Positions 1 through 12,099 of a DNA stretch of 64,000 nucleotides are shown here, one piece after another. The stretch lies in contig NDFF03000380.1 of NCBI GenBank assembly GCA_002150815.3, positions 229,749 to 293,748 on the forward strand. Direction: 5' to 3'. The translations under genes were made by a program, and so were the position numbers. Each line of letters opens with the position of its first letter. Within the stretch, counting starts at the first letter, position 1. The DNA comes from Grammothele lineata (Eukaryota; Basidiomycota; Agaricomycetes; Polyporales; Polyporaceae). Below the pieces are notes generated by a model. It was not told the DNA's origin. It saw only the letters and a program-made list of their open reading frames with translations, and did no database searches.

Positions 1-1720
1 TACCTTCTTTCGGAGACGAAAAAGCGGTGTATATAAGCCATTTGCGGATACCGAAATTTGAGATGAAAGATCCCTTGTGTCTGTCTGTTACAACGATATA
101 CCATCAAAATAGTACCTGAGTACTCGGATTTGACGTTTCAAACAGATTTGGGCTCTCCTATTATGAGCGGCATAAGTACGGCTCGCGATCCACGACTGAC
201 GAGTCAGAGAAGAACTTACATTGCATGGGATGTAACCTTGCTAACTGGATATCGGCGCAAATTTCTCGACATCCTCTGTTGCGTGCATCGCGCGTACGTC
301 AGTCGTCTTGCTACCCAACTAACGTGATGATCATGCAAGCTATACAAGCTATACGGTATGCCCACTACTCGCACTTTCTCCTATAGCACGACATTTTCAG
401 TAATTCTCGCTTTTACTTCTTCATGCGTGCATTTTGACTCACCGATCAAACTAATCGCCGACGAGTCGAACTGGTGGCCGACCGAAAGTACTCTCCAATC
501 AAAATCTCAGAGTTTGAGTCACCATGAGGTGATGCCATATGCGAAGGCTAGTAGAGGCGCTTCCAAAAGCCTGCATGTATGAGCGCGAACTCAGGCGCCA
601 CCAGAATCTGCGAAGGAGTACCTCTGGAAGCCGAATGACACAGAACAGGAGTCCAGGACGATAAGGGCACGAGCGAAGAAGCGGTCACAGTGAACGGAGC
701 CGCGCCGGTCAGTTTCGGCGTCTCACTGAGACCGCCGGTAATCGGCTGCGCCCGGCCCGATACTCCACGTGCCACTATCGCTAGTGACGTACCGTTGAAT
801 TTGAGGGTCGCGCTGTTGGCAAAAATGTTGCCTCTCCCCGTCTACATCTCTGCACATCGCTGTCATGTTTCAACCCTCTCTGAGCCGAGCTGCTCGTGCA
901 TGTATGCGCCCCCTCGAACCTCGGACGTATGTCACGTATGAAGCCGAAGACCAGTATTCTTCGAGTTCATGCTCGTAAATGCCCCATACGCCGGTACGAG
1001 CGCGCTGCAACATACGTGTATGGGTGCACAACAGCGATGTTGAGCTGTTACGCTCCTGATTTTTCCAGGTACGCCACCTGGGTGGGCGCATACTCTGTGG
1101 GCGCATCATCAACGGATCCGAGCCTTGACCGTGTGGCCAGCGAAACTGTGTACACCGCTCATGGAACGTCTCGCTTGAACATCAATTTGACGGATGTAGA
1201 TACCCACAGATCGCCGCTACCATCGGGCTCTGCTTTCCACAGCCCTTGCTACTGGCCAGCATTCGAATTGATTTTGCCAAGAGAGCGCTCACTCGGCGCG
1301 CGTTCGTTGCAGCCGCCGCTCGCACCGCCCTTTCCACCCTGCGTTGTTGTGCATAGGGTGGGGAGGTGTGTATCCTTTCATCGGTATTTGCCTACTACTG
1401 TGTGTGTTTGTATGTCACTGATTCTCGTTCATGCGCTGCTTCAGATAGATTTACTCAGATAGATTTACATTCTCTCAGAAATCGAACGCAGACCCAGCGT
1501 TGACGTAACGTGTTCGCGCGAGACGAGAGCTGGTGTAGGCCACCTACGACATGGAAAATCGATGCGCGCACCTGAGCTCTCCGCGCCCTGGGCATTGAGA
1601 CGCCAACGCTCGATACCGCCGCTCGCCGCTCAGGGTACCGCAGATCAAGCCGACCACTGTAAGATCATGCTTGCGCGCGCGGGGCGCCAACTACCGTCGC
1701 TGGCGGGCTTGAGGTGCAGC
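1..1720. other. Gene-free stretch at left edge
   Basis: No frame here shows a recognisable domain, a believable exon chain or a start with a signal peptide. The longest open frame (896-1462, + strand) is arginine/serine-rich and reads like random sequence. The only structure seen is a short tandem repeat at 1441-1468. The last few hundred bases probably hold the upstream control region of the gene starting at 1887. Confidence 0.6.
1441..1468. repeat. 14-bp perfect tandem repeat, two units
   Basis: TCAGATAGATTTAC occurs twice head to tail at 1441-1454 and 1455-1468. No function is evident. Confidence 0.9.
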
Positions 1721-1886
1721 AGTATTTAAGCACCTGGAAAGACGAGGGAGGGTCTTCACGGGTCCTGGTGATTCCTCCTTCGTTCTTCGCTCGCCTTCGC
1801 CTTCTTACTGCGTCTATCGCGCCCCTCTCCTCCTTCCTTCGACGAACTTCACGTTCTTACATTCGTCTTAACGAGTACTCAACGCC
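1721..1886 (+). promoter_or_regulatory. TATA-like box and conserved leader of secreted protein copy A
   Basis: A TATTTAAG box lies at 1723-1730. From about 1756 to 1870 the leader is nearly identical to the region upstream of the paralogue at 41.7-43.5 kb (43643 down to 43529). Both carry the block TCACGGGTCCTGGTGATTCC followed by a pyrimidine-rich stretch. The spacing suggests transcription starts near 1755 and the conserved block is mostly 5' UTR. Conservation of a non-coding leader points to a recent duplication or to selection on mRNA control. Confidence 0.6.
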
Positions 1887-3694
1887 ATGTCCAAGTTCAG
1901 CTCCCTCCTTGTTGCCACTCTCCTTGCAGTTGCGGCCAACGCCGCTAATGACTGGTCCAAGCCTTGCTTCGGACAATGCGAATGGAACATTCCCACTGAG
2001 AAGGGTGGCTCCGGAGTCATCCGAGTCGTAAGTTCTGTTCGCTGTCTTCCCAAAGGTCTAATCGCTCAATATCCAATTACAGACCGGTGGGCAGGCGGCT
2101 GTGTCGGACCTCACTACCGCCGCTGGGTGGGAAATCCTTGATTGCGACCCCAACATTGCCGACCAGCAGATTCGCGCCGTCTGCGCCGACCCCAGCAAAG
2201 GTTGCGACCACGTCAACACGAACGGCGCCAAGGGCACGCTCGTCCGCCTCCCAACCTCATGCGGCTCAATGCCGTTCGCGGTCGTCAACCGCAACTGGGT
2301 GCACGCCAACCAAACCATCCCCGCCGATAAAGCTACCAAGATCAAGCGCCGCGACGGTTCGCAGCCGACCGTCATGGGCGTCGAGCTCTCGACGAGCTGG
2401 CATTCGGTTGACACGAACGTCAATGGCCCCGTGCAATTCATCTTCCGGGGCTCCTCCGTTCCCGGTGCCGCCGATAGCCTCCCGGATAACCTCTCGCTCA
2501 CCAAGCGCGATTTCCTCGGCGACATCGGTAGCGGTTTGAACGGTGCGGAAAACTCGAGGTTGAGTTCTGAGGCAAGATCTGATCGCTCCTTTTAGACATC
2601 CTTCATCTAAAGAACCCTACGAACTTCAACAAGACCGTTGACCACACTAGTCCGTTCGACTTCGACAAGGATTCTGCCAACCTGTTCAACAGTAATGTCG
2701 ACTGCCCACAGAAGGGTAACGTTCCCGGGTTCTCGGGTTCGGCTAACTTGGACTTGAAGAACTTGAAGGTTCACGGCACTGTCGACTTCGGTCTCGTTGT
2801 AGCGGGTTCAATCGTTCCTCCCGTGATCTCGGATCTCGCTTTCACCTCCAAGCTTGACGCTGCCGTCAGTGGCACCCTCGTCCTCAACGCCACCCTCTCT
2901 GTAAGTTTCTTACCCTTTGAGAATGGCATGTCGCTTATAATATGTGTGAAAAGGGTACATTCGAAACCGAGAGGATTCCGTTCGTCAGTGAGGGCATCCC
3001 CGGTCTCGACGTTCCCGGCATTCTTCAGCTCGGCCCAACGTTCAGCGTCAACGGTCAGGCAGATGCGACCCTCGACGCGAACATCAACACCGCCGTCGAC
3101 ATCAACTACAACGTCCAGGGCGCCCAGCTCTTCTTCCCTCCCGGATCGAACAACAACGGCGGCGGTAACTTCGTTCCCGGTGACTCCAAGATCGACCTCA
3201 ACGTCTCGCCTGACATCACCGCGAACGGCAAGGTCAGCGCGCACGTCATCCCGTCCCTCGCGTTCGGCCTCGACGCCTTCAAGGGCACGATCAAGTCCAC
3301 GATCAGCCTCGACGTTGACGGGCACGTCGATGTCGACCTCGCGCTCGCCGCGTCCGGCAACGTAGACGTCAACTCCCAGAACGGCACCTCCGCGGAGGGC
3401 ACCTTTGGCGGCAGCGTCGACGTCACCACGGGTCTTGACGTCAAGGCCAACGCCGACGCGGGCTTCATCTCCTTCAAGGCGGGCACGAGCGCGACGCTGT
3501 TCAGCAAGACCTTCGAGCTGTTCAAGAAGAGCTTCGGTAACACGCCCTCGCGCCGCTCGTACTCGAACCGCGCCGCGCTCGACGCGCTCCGCAAGCGTGC
3601 GGACCTCGGCTGCCCCGACTCCTTCTTCGCCATCGCGAAGGCGATCATCTCCGAGACCGTCCCCGGTGCCAGCATTCTTGCTGCAGCGTTGTAA
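1887..3694 (+). CDS. Secreted beta-rich protein, copy A (possibly DUF7223-type)
   Basis: Four exons: 1887-2027, 2083-2542, 2596-2900, 2954-3694, giving 548 residues. Residues 1-19 form a signal peptide (MSKFSSLLVATLLAVAANA), followed by mature NDWSKPCFGQCEW. The N-terminal third has paired cysteines (DCDP, AVCADPSKGCDH, PTSCG). The rest is made of repeated beta-like strands rich in Asp, Val and Asn (for example DINYNVQGAQL, SLDVDGHVDVDL), with a Lys/Arg-rich tail around PSRRSYSNR. Exons 1, 3 and 4 have exactly the same lengths as in copy B (41724-43512) and the intron phases match, which confirms the model. The exon 2/3 junction is the weakest: the donor is GTGCGG, and copy B has a slightly different sequence there. 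The family resembles uncharacterised secreted fungal proteins; I think it is DUF7223-like but cannot verify this. Function unknown; probably extracellular or in the cell wall. Confidence 0.85.
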
Positions 3695-6600
3695 TGAGTT
3701 TCATTGGACTCTCGCTTATAGTCGTTCTTTACTCTTCTGGTTCGAGGATTGGGATTTTAACTTCGTTTTAGATCGCAGTACTGTACTATGAAGGCTGAAG
3801 GCCCTTAGGCGACTTTTTTGTCTTACCAGTAGTTTACGATCATTGTGCTCTGTAATGATCATGACCCGTGTCGTAACCACCGTCCCTCGTTTGCCGAAGT
3901 CCTCAACTTGTAGCAAGCTCCCGTGAAGCTGATGTTACGGGTAACCCAGTCATGCTGAAAGGGTGTCGTGATTGTGCGGAGTACTGAACGCGCCTTCCTG
4001 TCACATTCCCATCGTAAATGATGCGGTGAACGTGCGCCTTGGCAATCTCAGATAAGTCATATAACAGCAATACAACACAACGTACGTAGATATTGGACCG
4101 TGACACCCTCACGAAATAACTAGCCATCGTTATCCTCATCTCAGGGATCGACCCTTAGGACCCCAGTCAGCACATCCACAGTAGGGTGTAAAGCGTCCCA
4201 GACTCGCCTGTGGTCCGCGTACATCACTCCCTGATGGGCGGAGCTTAGTGGCCGAACACGCATATTGAATCAAACGCACATGCAGCTGTCGGATAGGAAG
4301 CGGCGTGCTGCATCCCTGGAAACAACATCCGACCAGCCAGATAGGAGCCGTAGTATCCCTGAGCTGCGACCGCGCCGTCCCTTGCGCCGCACAGGCGACG
4401 CTTGGGTACACCGGGCTCGCACAGGGACCGTAGGCGATTCATGCACGAAAACGGCGGACAATGACTCCTGCGGGCGCACGGAACGCGAACGTGATTAACC
4501 CCGCGGGCATACGGTAAAGTCGTGAGATAGACCCACTTACTTGAAGCTTCTTTACCGCCACGATCTTATGACATTGTGAAAGGCCGTGCGTAATTGACGA
4601 TAGGAACAGCTCGAGCCCGACCGCGGCGGGCGCCTGCCGAGATGCCCATCTCGGGCGGCGCGAGACCGCGCGATGAGGCGAAGACATGTGTTGCATGTGT
4701 GTCTGGAGTCACGGAACATATTGCCTGTATCGCGAGACGTGAGCTAGAACATCTTCGAGAACCTATGAGTCTCGCGGCTGTGGGGCGAGTCAAATTACTC
4801 TCCTCGGACCACGGCGGCCTGACGAACTTTGTCGGAAGCCTGGATAAATTCGTAGCTTGCAACAAACACTATCACAGCGCAGCTAGCAATTTGATTGCAG
4901 AGTTTGACCCTGAAGGAGAGTTCTATGTCAATAAGATGCCTTGATCAACAGGAAGGAAGCGGCGCATTAAATCCCTTACCCACCCGTAGTCAAACCGTCG
5001 CCGCTGACTATAGTACAACCAAAGGGGAATGGAGGGACAATGCTCGTCTTCGGACGCCCCTGCATATACGTGAAGCGGTGCCGCGCCACGCCCAAGTCAT
5101 TCGAACCGAGCAGGGGTAGAAGCACCGTCGAGCGCACCTCAGAACCCGCGGGGCTTCCGTAAGACGCCAGTACGGCAGGTCCACGATCGCGCCGCGCTCC
5201 TCATTTAACCTCCGGAACGCGGCGCACGCGTCTACGCAGGTACGAACTCGCGCGTCCGTCGGACGCTTCCCTGAATTGCCCGTGCGGGGGCGATGACTTG
5301 GACGATGGCGAGTAGGACTTCCCGATGCGGTAACGCGGATCCCTTTTCGAGTAACTGGTGTCGAGTCAACGCGTCTCGATTCGGACGACGTGGAAAAGCG
5401 GCGGGGCGCGACATTGACCCTGCCCGAAAGGCACTGCCAGAGATTCGTAGGGCACGAGGCGGGTATCTGGGGTTCGGCCGTACGACGCGGAGTGCGCTTG
5501 CCGAACTGGATGCGTCTAGGTTCGACTCGGCGTGAGCACGAGAAACGGATTGCACGCCGACGAAAGAGACACATACTCCACGTACCCAGAACGTCCTGCG
5601 GCGATCTCAGGAGTCAGTGTCCTCTTCTAGAGGGGAGAAATTAAATTCTCTGGAGACCTAATGGGACGCCGTACGCTGAGTCAACCGAACCGATAGACCG
5701 CCGCCGACTCATATCGACTCCTATCTGTCGACGCGCACCCGCCGACTTTAGGAGTTGAGTTGGAGCTGACATACACGACGATCGAGCGATCGGTGCGTCC
5801 GAGACCTGTGTGCATGCGCTCATAGCGCCGCTCCCATAGCAACAGCGCACAACGCTGAAACACCCCCCTCGAGGCCCGCCGGAGCCCCTCGACATACCTC
5901 AGAAGAGTCCCCTGGGGCAGTCGCGCGCCATTCATTCGCTGATGGCGCGCACAGAGCAGTGCAAACCCCGGCCCAGCGGGCGCGCCGTCCCGAGGGCTCC
6001 GTCCAAATCGAGCGAAGACAATAAGGCTTCGCGCCCGAGCCCAGATGATCTGGGGCGGGCTGATAGAGTAGAGCGTGTGGAGAGCTAGGGGGAGCGCGAG
6101 CGTCTCGGACCCGCGAAGCAGCCCGTATCGCCGGGAGCCAGAGCTTGGGCCCTTCGAGGGCAATTGAAAGCCTCCGGACGTAGACGGGGTGGGACCCCTC
6201 GCCCGCCTCGTGCCGGTTGGGAAATCGAGATGGCGGGCCCAGACGTTGCGCATGCGCATGAGAGCCTGAACGCCTATGAGAGGGCAAGGCACTACTTCGC
6301 TTGGTGCAGGTACGGTGGCGATACCGCTGTCCCGTCTGGCTCAGCCACGATCATGACCTCACGGATGCGTTCGCACCCCTCCAGGACGTGAGCATTGCGG
6401 CTGCAGAGCTCAGGCTCGGCCCCGGCGGGCCCTTGGGAGTGAGACGTTGCGCACGGTGCTGTCGCGGCGGCGGCCGTCGAGTCGAGATTAAGGCTTCATT
6501 AGACCTTCAAGCAGCAGCGCGTCCCCATCCGCGCGCGAGCTCGCTCGCGGCGGTCCGCGGGCCAGGGATCGCGCCCCCGTGCGCAGCAGCCTGCTGAGAG

Positions 6601-9600
6601 GCCGGATTCCACCCGCCCCCACCTTCTCGTCGCCCCCACACTCTCCCAAGCTCTCGACGCCGAGCGAGAATCCCTGCGAACCCTATGACCCCACGAATCA
6701 CGCGGGCAGCGAGCACGAACTTCGAAGCGCGGCGCGCGGGTGCGAACGGCCGTGCCGACTCGAACACGAGCAAGCTGAGGGCTGAGGTAAGTAAGGCGAG
6801 AAGGAGGAGCCCCGCTTGCCGATGCGTGCGTGGGTGCGTGCTCGCGTAAGTTTGAACCTTCGCGCAGCCCGTGCGTCCGGGCTGGTTCGAATTTGAGCAC
6901 GGAGCGGGCCTCAGCTTCGCGGCCGTCGCGGAGCTCGCTGGGGGCCCCCTGCGACCGCGCTCTTCTCCGCATCCGCTCCCGCTCGAGGTTCGGAGGCTTG
7001 TGCTTCTTGAGGACGCGTTGAGGACATCCAGATGGCCGTCGGGATTCTGAGGCGGAATGGGGAGTGATTGAGGAGCGTTCAGACGTCAAGATTAAGCGCA
7101 CTAGAGTTGACAACATACCGGGTAGTCTGGCGGCTCTTCAAGTTCCACCGGCTCCGCCTATCGTCGAACTTCCCGCCGCCTTGTCCGCGCAGGCGCGCCA
7201 TGTGCATGAGGAATACGAGGGTGCCGCCTCTCCCGCGCGCCCGAAGTGCAGGCGATCTTCCAAATCGTCATCGGTGGCGGCCCAGGAAGGAGGGGCACGG
7301 GGGAGTGCGAATGCCCGCATCAGCCTGGGGGTGGAAAATCAAGATCGGGAGCGTTTAGGCGAGATGCTGGCGCTGAGCGGCGAGCAGAAGACGTTTGCAT
7401 GTGCTGACGCGTGGGAACTGTGCACCGGGAGGAGACGCGCTGTGCGGGATCATGATCAGCTGGCGTTGAGTATCCTTGCGCCGAGGCCTCTGGGGCTCTG
7501 GCGCCCCGTCCAAGCCGGCCACCCTCATCCGCCGCGTTGGCGGGGTACATCGCGGCGAGTACCCGCACATGACAGAGGAGAGCTGCTCCTGGACCTGCGG
7601 GGGTAGACCGACAGTGCGATTCCGCTCCCGTTCACGCGAAGCCGCGGGCGCGACGCCGCCCTCCCCCGCTCGCAATGCCCTAGAAGCGCGGGGCGTTAGA
7701 CTCAAGCTCTGTGCGCCGCGCGCAGGCGCACGGATTAGAAACCAGGGGCGCGACTCCTAACAAGATTAAAAGGCTCCGAGGCGCGCCGCGGCGGGGGAGT
7801 GCGTGCGTGCGAGCCGGTCGGGCCCAGTCCTCCCGGCGTGCGCGAGGGGGGAAGGACGCGCCCCGCGCACGGGCCCGCCCCGGGCGGTTGGTAGCTCGCG
7901 GCTGACGGGGCGGAAGGTGGGGGAGCCCGGGAGCCCGGGGCGCACCTGCGCGATACGGGCCGCGTGGGAGCGCGCGGGAGCAGACCGCGGGAGACGCCAC
8001 GCGCTCTGGGCCCCCGCGCACCCCGTGTAGAGGAGCGCGATGGAAGGTCGAAGCGTCGAATCGTCGAAGGCCGCGCGAGGGAGGGGCGAGAACGCGACGC
8101 GCGAGCCATATGCGGCGAAGATGAGGGGAGGGCGCGGGCCCAGAAGACAGGACGCAGCGGCGCCATCAAGGGAGTGCATCAGAGGCGCAGGGGGAGGGCG
8201 CATATGTTCGAGCACCAACGGCGAGTGTGAGCCTGCACCTTCGAGGCCCGGGGGCGAACGGAGGACGGGAGACCTGGGCTTTGCGGATCTAGGGGGTACC
8301 ACGCGCGCACCGACTTTGATGAGCGGGACGCAGCGGAGGCCATTCCGAGGAGGCGGAGGGCGGGAGGACGTTCTGTTCTGATTGCGGCGCGCAGGCCTGG
8401 CGCACGGCCAGACGCGGGAAATCCGACGGCTCCGCTGCAGACAAGGCGCGTCATCGAGGATCTGGAGAACGAGCACGGCGTTGTCGGAGGAAAGGGGCGC
8501 AGGCGCACACACGCCCGTCAGACAATCTCGTGCGCATGAGCACTCAGGAGAGCCCGGCGGAGAAAGAAGACACTCACCGTGGCGGGAGGACACGTCGCGC
8601 GCCGTGCGCGCAATATCGAGCAGACATCCTCCTCCGCAGAGGCCCTTCTGTCCGCGTTGACGTTCTCCCCAACACACGCGTTCTCCGCGAGGCACGGTTC
8701 CCGAGCACGGGTCCGCCGTCGACGTGCGCGCGAGCGACTGGGCAGAGGCTGAGAGCGAGAAAGCGGAAATACCGCTCGCAGCGGGAAAGCCGAGGCGCGG
8801 GTCCAGCGTCTCTTCGGCGTCTGTCCAATCATCTGATGAGCCACGTGAGAGGAGAGGAGCTTTTATGGGCGCCTACGATGCGATAAGATAGCGCGAGCAC
8901 GGTGGTGAGGCTGATGGTGGAGGCGGCCCGGCGAGTGCGCCGACGAGCCCTTTAGAACGCCGGAAGACAGCCCTGGGAGCGACAAACTGCAGCCATGGCG
9001 GCTCGAGTCGAGCTCGCCCGACGCAGTCTGAGATGGTGGCGGGGCGGCCGGCCTAGAAGCGCGAGCTTGACGTCACGCGCAGCGAATGCGAGATTCGATC
9101 GTCGCACTGGGCCGTCTCCGGTACGTAACAAATACATATTCTCTGGCATCTGGCTGAGAGAGCAGGGGTCGGGATGAGCGGAGAATGAGGTACAAGACGG
9201 AGATGAACGCGCGGGGCTGGCGGCTCCGCGCAGCGCGGCCACGCGAGGGACAGGGGCAGGGCGTACATACATCATACGTAACTGACGAGGCTGGACACAG
9301 ATAGAGGAGGGTGGCATAGGTACAAACATAGCGGGCATATATAAAACATACGATGCGAGAACAGACCATGGCTGCAAAGCGGCAGTACGGCACTTTCGTG
9401 AATTTTCCGTTCAGGGCTGCCGCAACATCGCCGAACATATCGTACAACAACGGACATCGTACAGGGGGCGTGTATCGGAAGAGAGCTAGCTAGACAGATG
9501 GAAGAGGCGCCAGGGAAAAACAGACGCAGTGGGTTGAATCACCGGTCAGAAGCCTACAGGCGCCGCCGCGGATGGCGCGGCAGAACGTCCGGGCATAACG

Positions 9601-10004
9601 GAGAGGAAATAGCGGGCGGTGGAGGGGGGATGATCTCGAGACCAAGAAAGAAATCCGGACGAGCGGAGGACACTGGTGCACTTGGGAGCGGAAGGCGAAT
9701 AGGACAAGACTTTGGGGATGGGGAGAGAAAAACGCCACGCGGGCGCAGGCGGATGCGCGGGACGCGCGCCAGTGTTCTTCTAAGGAAACAGGGCGGCCGA
9801 ACCTACCGGACCTTGGGGCGGAACCGAGCGTGGGGGAACGAGCGAGACTTGGCGGGGGACGAGGGGCAGAATTCTTCCAAGAGAGGCCGTGCACGGACCA
9901 GCGCGTCTGCGTCTGCGCACGCGCGGGCGTGTATGTGCGTGCGAGAGCGAGCACGAGACGGGAAAGTCCAAGGGGGAGGCAGGGGCAGCAGCCCGCAGAC
10001 ACAA
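3695..10004. other. 6.3 kb without a supported gene
   Basis: Both strands were read. From about 5.7 to 9.9 kb the DNA is very GC-rich, so many frames stay open by chance (for example 7064-7606 + and 7766-8695 -). Their predicted products are Arg/Pro/Ala-rich with no domain and no coherent splice pattern. The interval lies 3' of two convergent genes (copy A and HMG-box factor 1), so both 3' UTRs must lie in it. A 22-bp sequence at 6007-6028 recurs, inverted, at 33621-33642. A non-coding RNA gene cannot be excluded. Confidence 0.5.
6007..6028 (-). repeat. 22-bp dispersed repeat, copy 1
   Basis: The minus strand reads AGCCTTATTGTCTTCGCTCG plus AT, identical to the plus strand at 33621-33642. 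Several of the next few bases also match. Twenty-two identical bases in 64 kb is far beyond chance, so this is a remnant of a repeat family or a shared functional site. Confidence 0.75.
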
Positions 10005-12099
10005 TTAGAAGTCGTCCTGGCGACCGCCCCCTTGCACGAGCGCGGGGAACTCGTACTCGAGTCGGCCGTGCGGCTCGCCCCAGCTTACGAGGAGCGGGTC
10101 CGCGACGGCGGCGGGGCTGCCGCAGAGGTAGGAGGTACCCGACCACGCGTCGCTGTACGCGTCGAAGGGTTTTTCCAGGAAGAATGGGAAGGACCCGTGT
10201 GCTTTGGCGAGGGGAGAGTTGAGCGGGGACGAGATGGCCGCGGGGTGTACGAGGGATCCTCCAGCCCAACCTTCGAGGGAGGAGTAGGACGAGGGCGACT
10301 GTGCGGCGGCGTATGGGGAGGACGCAGCGTCGTCCAACAGGTCAACGGGGCTTGCAGGTCTCCCGAGCTCGAACTCGCGCTCGCGCAGCCAGCCGTACGC
10401 AAGCGGGGTCGCGACGGGCGACTGCGCGGGGGTACTGAGCCCATCGACATCGAGCTCGAATGCAGGCAACGGCGGTGTCATCGCAAACGCGCCCGTGCCC
10501 GGAAATACGAAGCTGTACGTGTCCGCGGTAGCGCCAATCCCGACGGGTGATGTGTGGCCATGGACGAGCGCGAGCTGGCGGTGGTGCGAGGACGCGTTCC
10601 GGAAGGGGCAACGCCACACGAAATAAGCGAGCGGAAAAACGTGTGATCGCGCGGGCGGACTCACGTCATGCGTCTGCACTGGCAGGACGGAAATGCTTCC
10701 GCTCGCGCTGAACGTCTCCGTGGAAGGCACGCTCCCGGCAGCGGCGGCAGCAGCAGCGGCAAAGGCAGCGGCGTGCCCCGTGCCCTCGCGTGCCAGTGCC
10801 CTGCCGAAGCCGGAGTTGGGAGAGCCTACGGCCACGCGCGAGGAGGAGCGGGCATACGGCGGAGCAGCGCTGAACGAGTCGCGGCGAGGGAACACGCCGA
10901 GCGGGAGGTCGTGTTCGGGCACGCGCGCGCGAGGGGCAGGCGCAGACGAGGACCGCTTGAACATGGCCGTGAGCGGGACCTCGAAGCGCGCGTCTTCGCC
11001 CCCGCCGGCGGCACGATGCTTTCCGTCCTCACGTTCCTGCTTGAACAGAAGCTGGGGCTGGGGCTGTCCAGCCACGGCGGCCTCCGCCACGGCGGCCTGC
11101 ACCTGCGCGGCCCTGACGGCGTGCCCCTTCATGTCCTCACCTTCCGTTCCCTCGCCAATGCCCGCTCCCGCGTTCGCACATTCCTTCGGCCTGCGCCCGC
11201 GCTCGACCTCGCAATCGTACTGCTGCACCGCGGCGGCGAGGTCCGGGCCCGTCTTCCCCGCAACGATGAAGTCCGCGATCTTAGCGCACCTCTTCTCGCG
11301 GCTGCGTTCCTCCTTCTCGGACTGGCCGCGGCCCTTGCGCGCGCTGCGCTTGCGCGGGCCGTCCTTGACCTTCGCGAGCGCGTTCGCGGCGGGCTTGAAC
11401 CGCCAGTCGGGATACTTCTTGCGGTGCTCCGCGAGCGCGGCGACGGCCTTGGCCTCCCAGACCTTGCGCTCGTCGCGCGGGAGGGCCTTCCAGCACTTGC
11501 CTGCGCGCACGGGCGGACCGCGGGAAGGAAGGTTGGGCGAACCGTGCGGGGGAAAAACGCGTCAGACACGCGGTTCGCGCGCGGCAAAGGCCAAGGCTCA
11601 GCGCGGGAAAATGGGGGGAGGGCAGGAGAGGGGGAAGGAAAGGAGCGGGATCGCGCGAGCGGACAGGGGGGACGCACCGATGATCTTGGAGAGCGCGCTG
11701 TGGCTGCCCTCGATCTGGCCGGGGATGTGCTGGGCGCGGATGAAGTGGGAGCGGAAGAGGATGAAGGCGTTGGGCGGGCGCGGGATGTAGGACGCGTCGC
11801 GCTTCTTCGCGTGCGAGCCGCGGCCGGCGGGCGTCTCTGGCGTCTCCGGGACGACAGCGGGCTCGTCGACGAGGTCGGGCATCGCAGGCTCGGGCGGGGC
11901 GCAGAGGAGCGGGGGCAGGTCGTCGGCAAACATGAACGTAAGCGGCGGGAGGGGGATTGGATTGTCGACGAGCGGCGGCATGCCGTCTGGGGGCAGGGCG
12001 GCGGGCGCGAGGTGAGTAGGCGGCGCGAATGTGCCCGAAATGGAAGGAAGGCGCACCGTCGTCGTCGAATGTCATCTCGTGGTCGAGCGGGGGCGGCAT
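10005..12099 (-). CDS. HMG-box transcription factor 1
   Basis: Four exons on the minus strand: 12099-12057, 11986-11678, 11500-10665, 10574-10005, giving 585 residues. The HMG box spans about residues 81-156. It starts YIPRPPNAFILF and continues through SKIIG, GKCWKALPRDERKVWE and YPDWRFKP. A 177-nt phase-1 intron splits the box right after SKIIG. Just after the box comes a basic segment (DGPRKRSARKGRGQ), a likely nuclear localisation signal. The long C-terminal part is Ser/Pro/Ala-rich with an alanine run and is probably a disordered activation region. The family (MATA/SOX-type HMG) binds the DNA minor groove in the nucleus. In basidiomycetes such factors act in mating, dikaryon and fruiting control, but the targets here are unknown. 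The box is most like that of factor 3 at 62.5 kb, which lacks this intron. Confidence 0.9.

Noticed and set aside
7766..8695. 309-codon open frame on the minus strand
   Set aside because: It lies in extremely GC-rich DNA where several frames are open together. The product is Arg/Pro/Ser-rich without domains, and no start context or intron pattern supports it.
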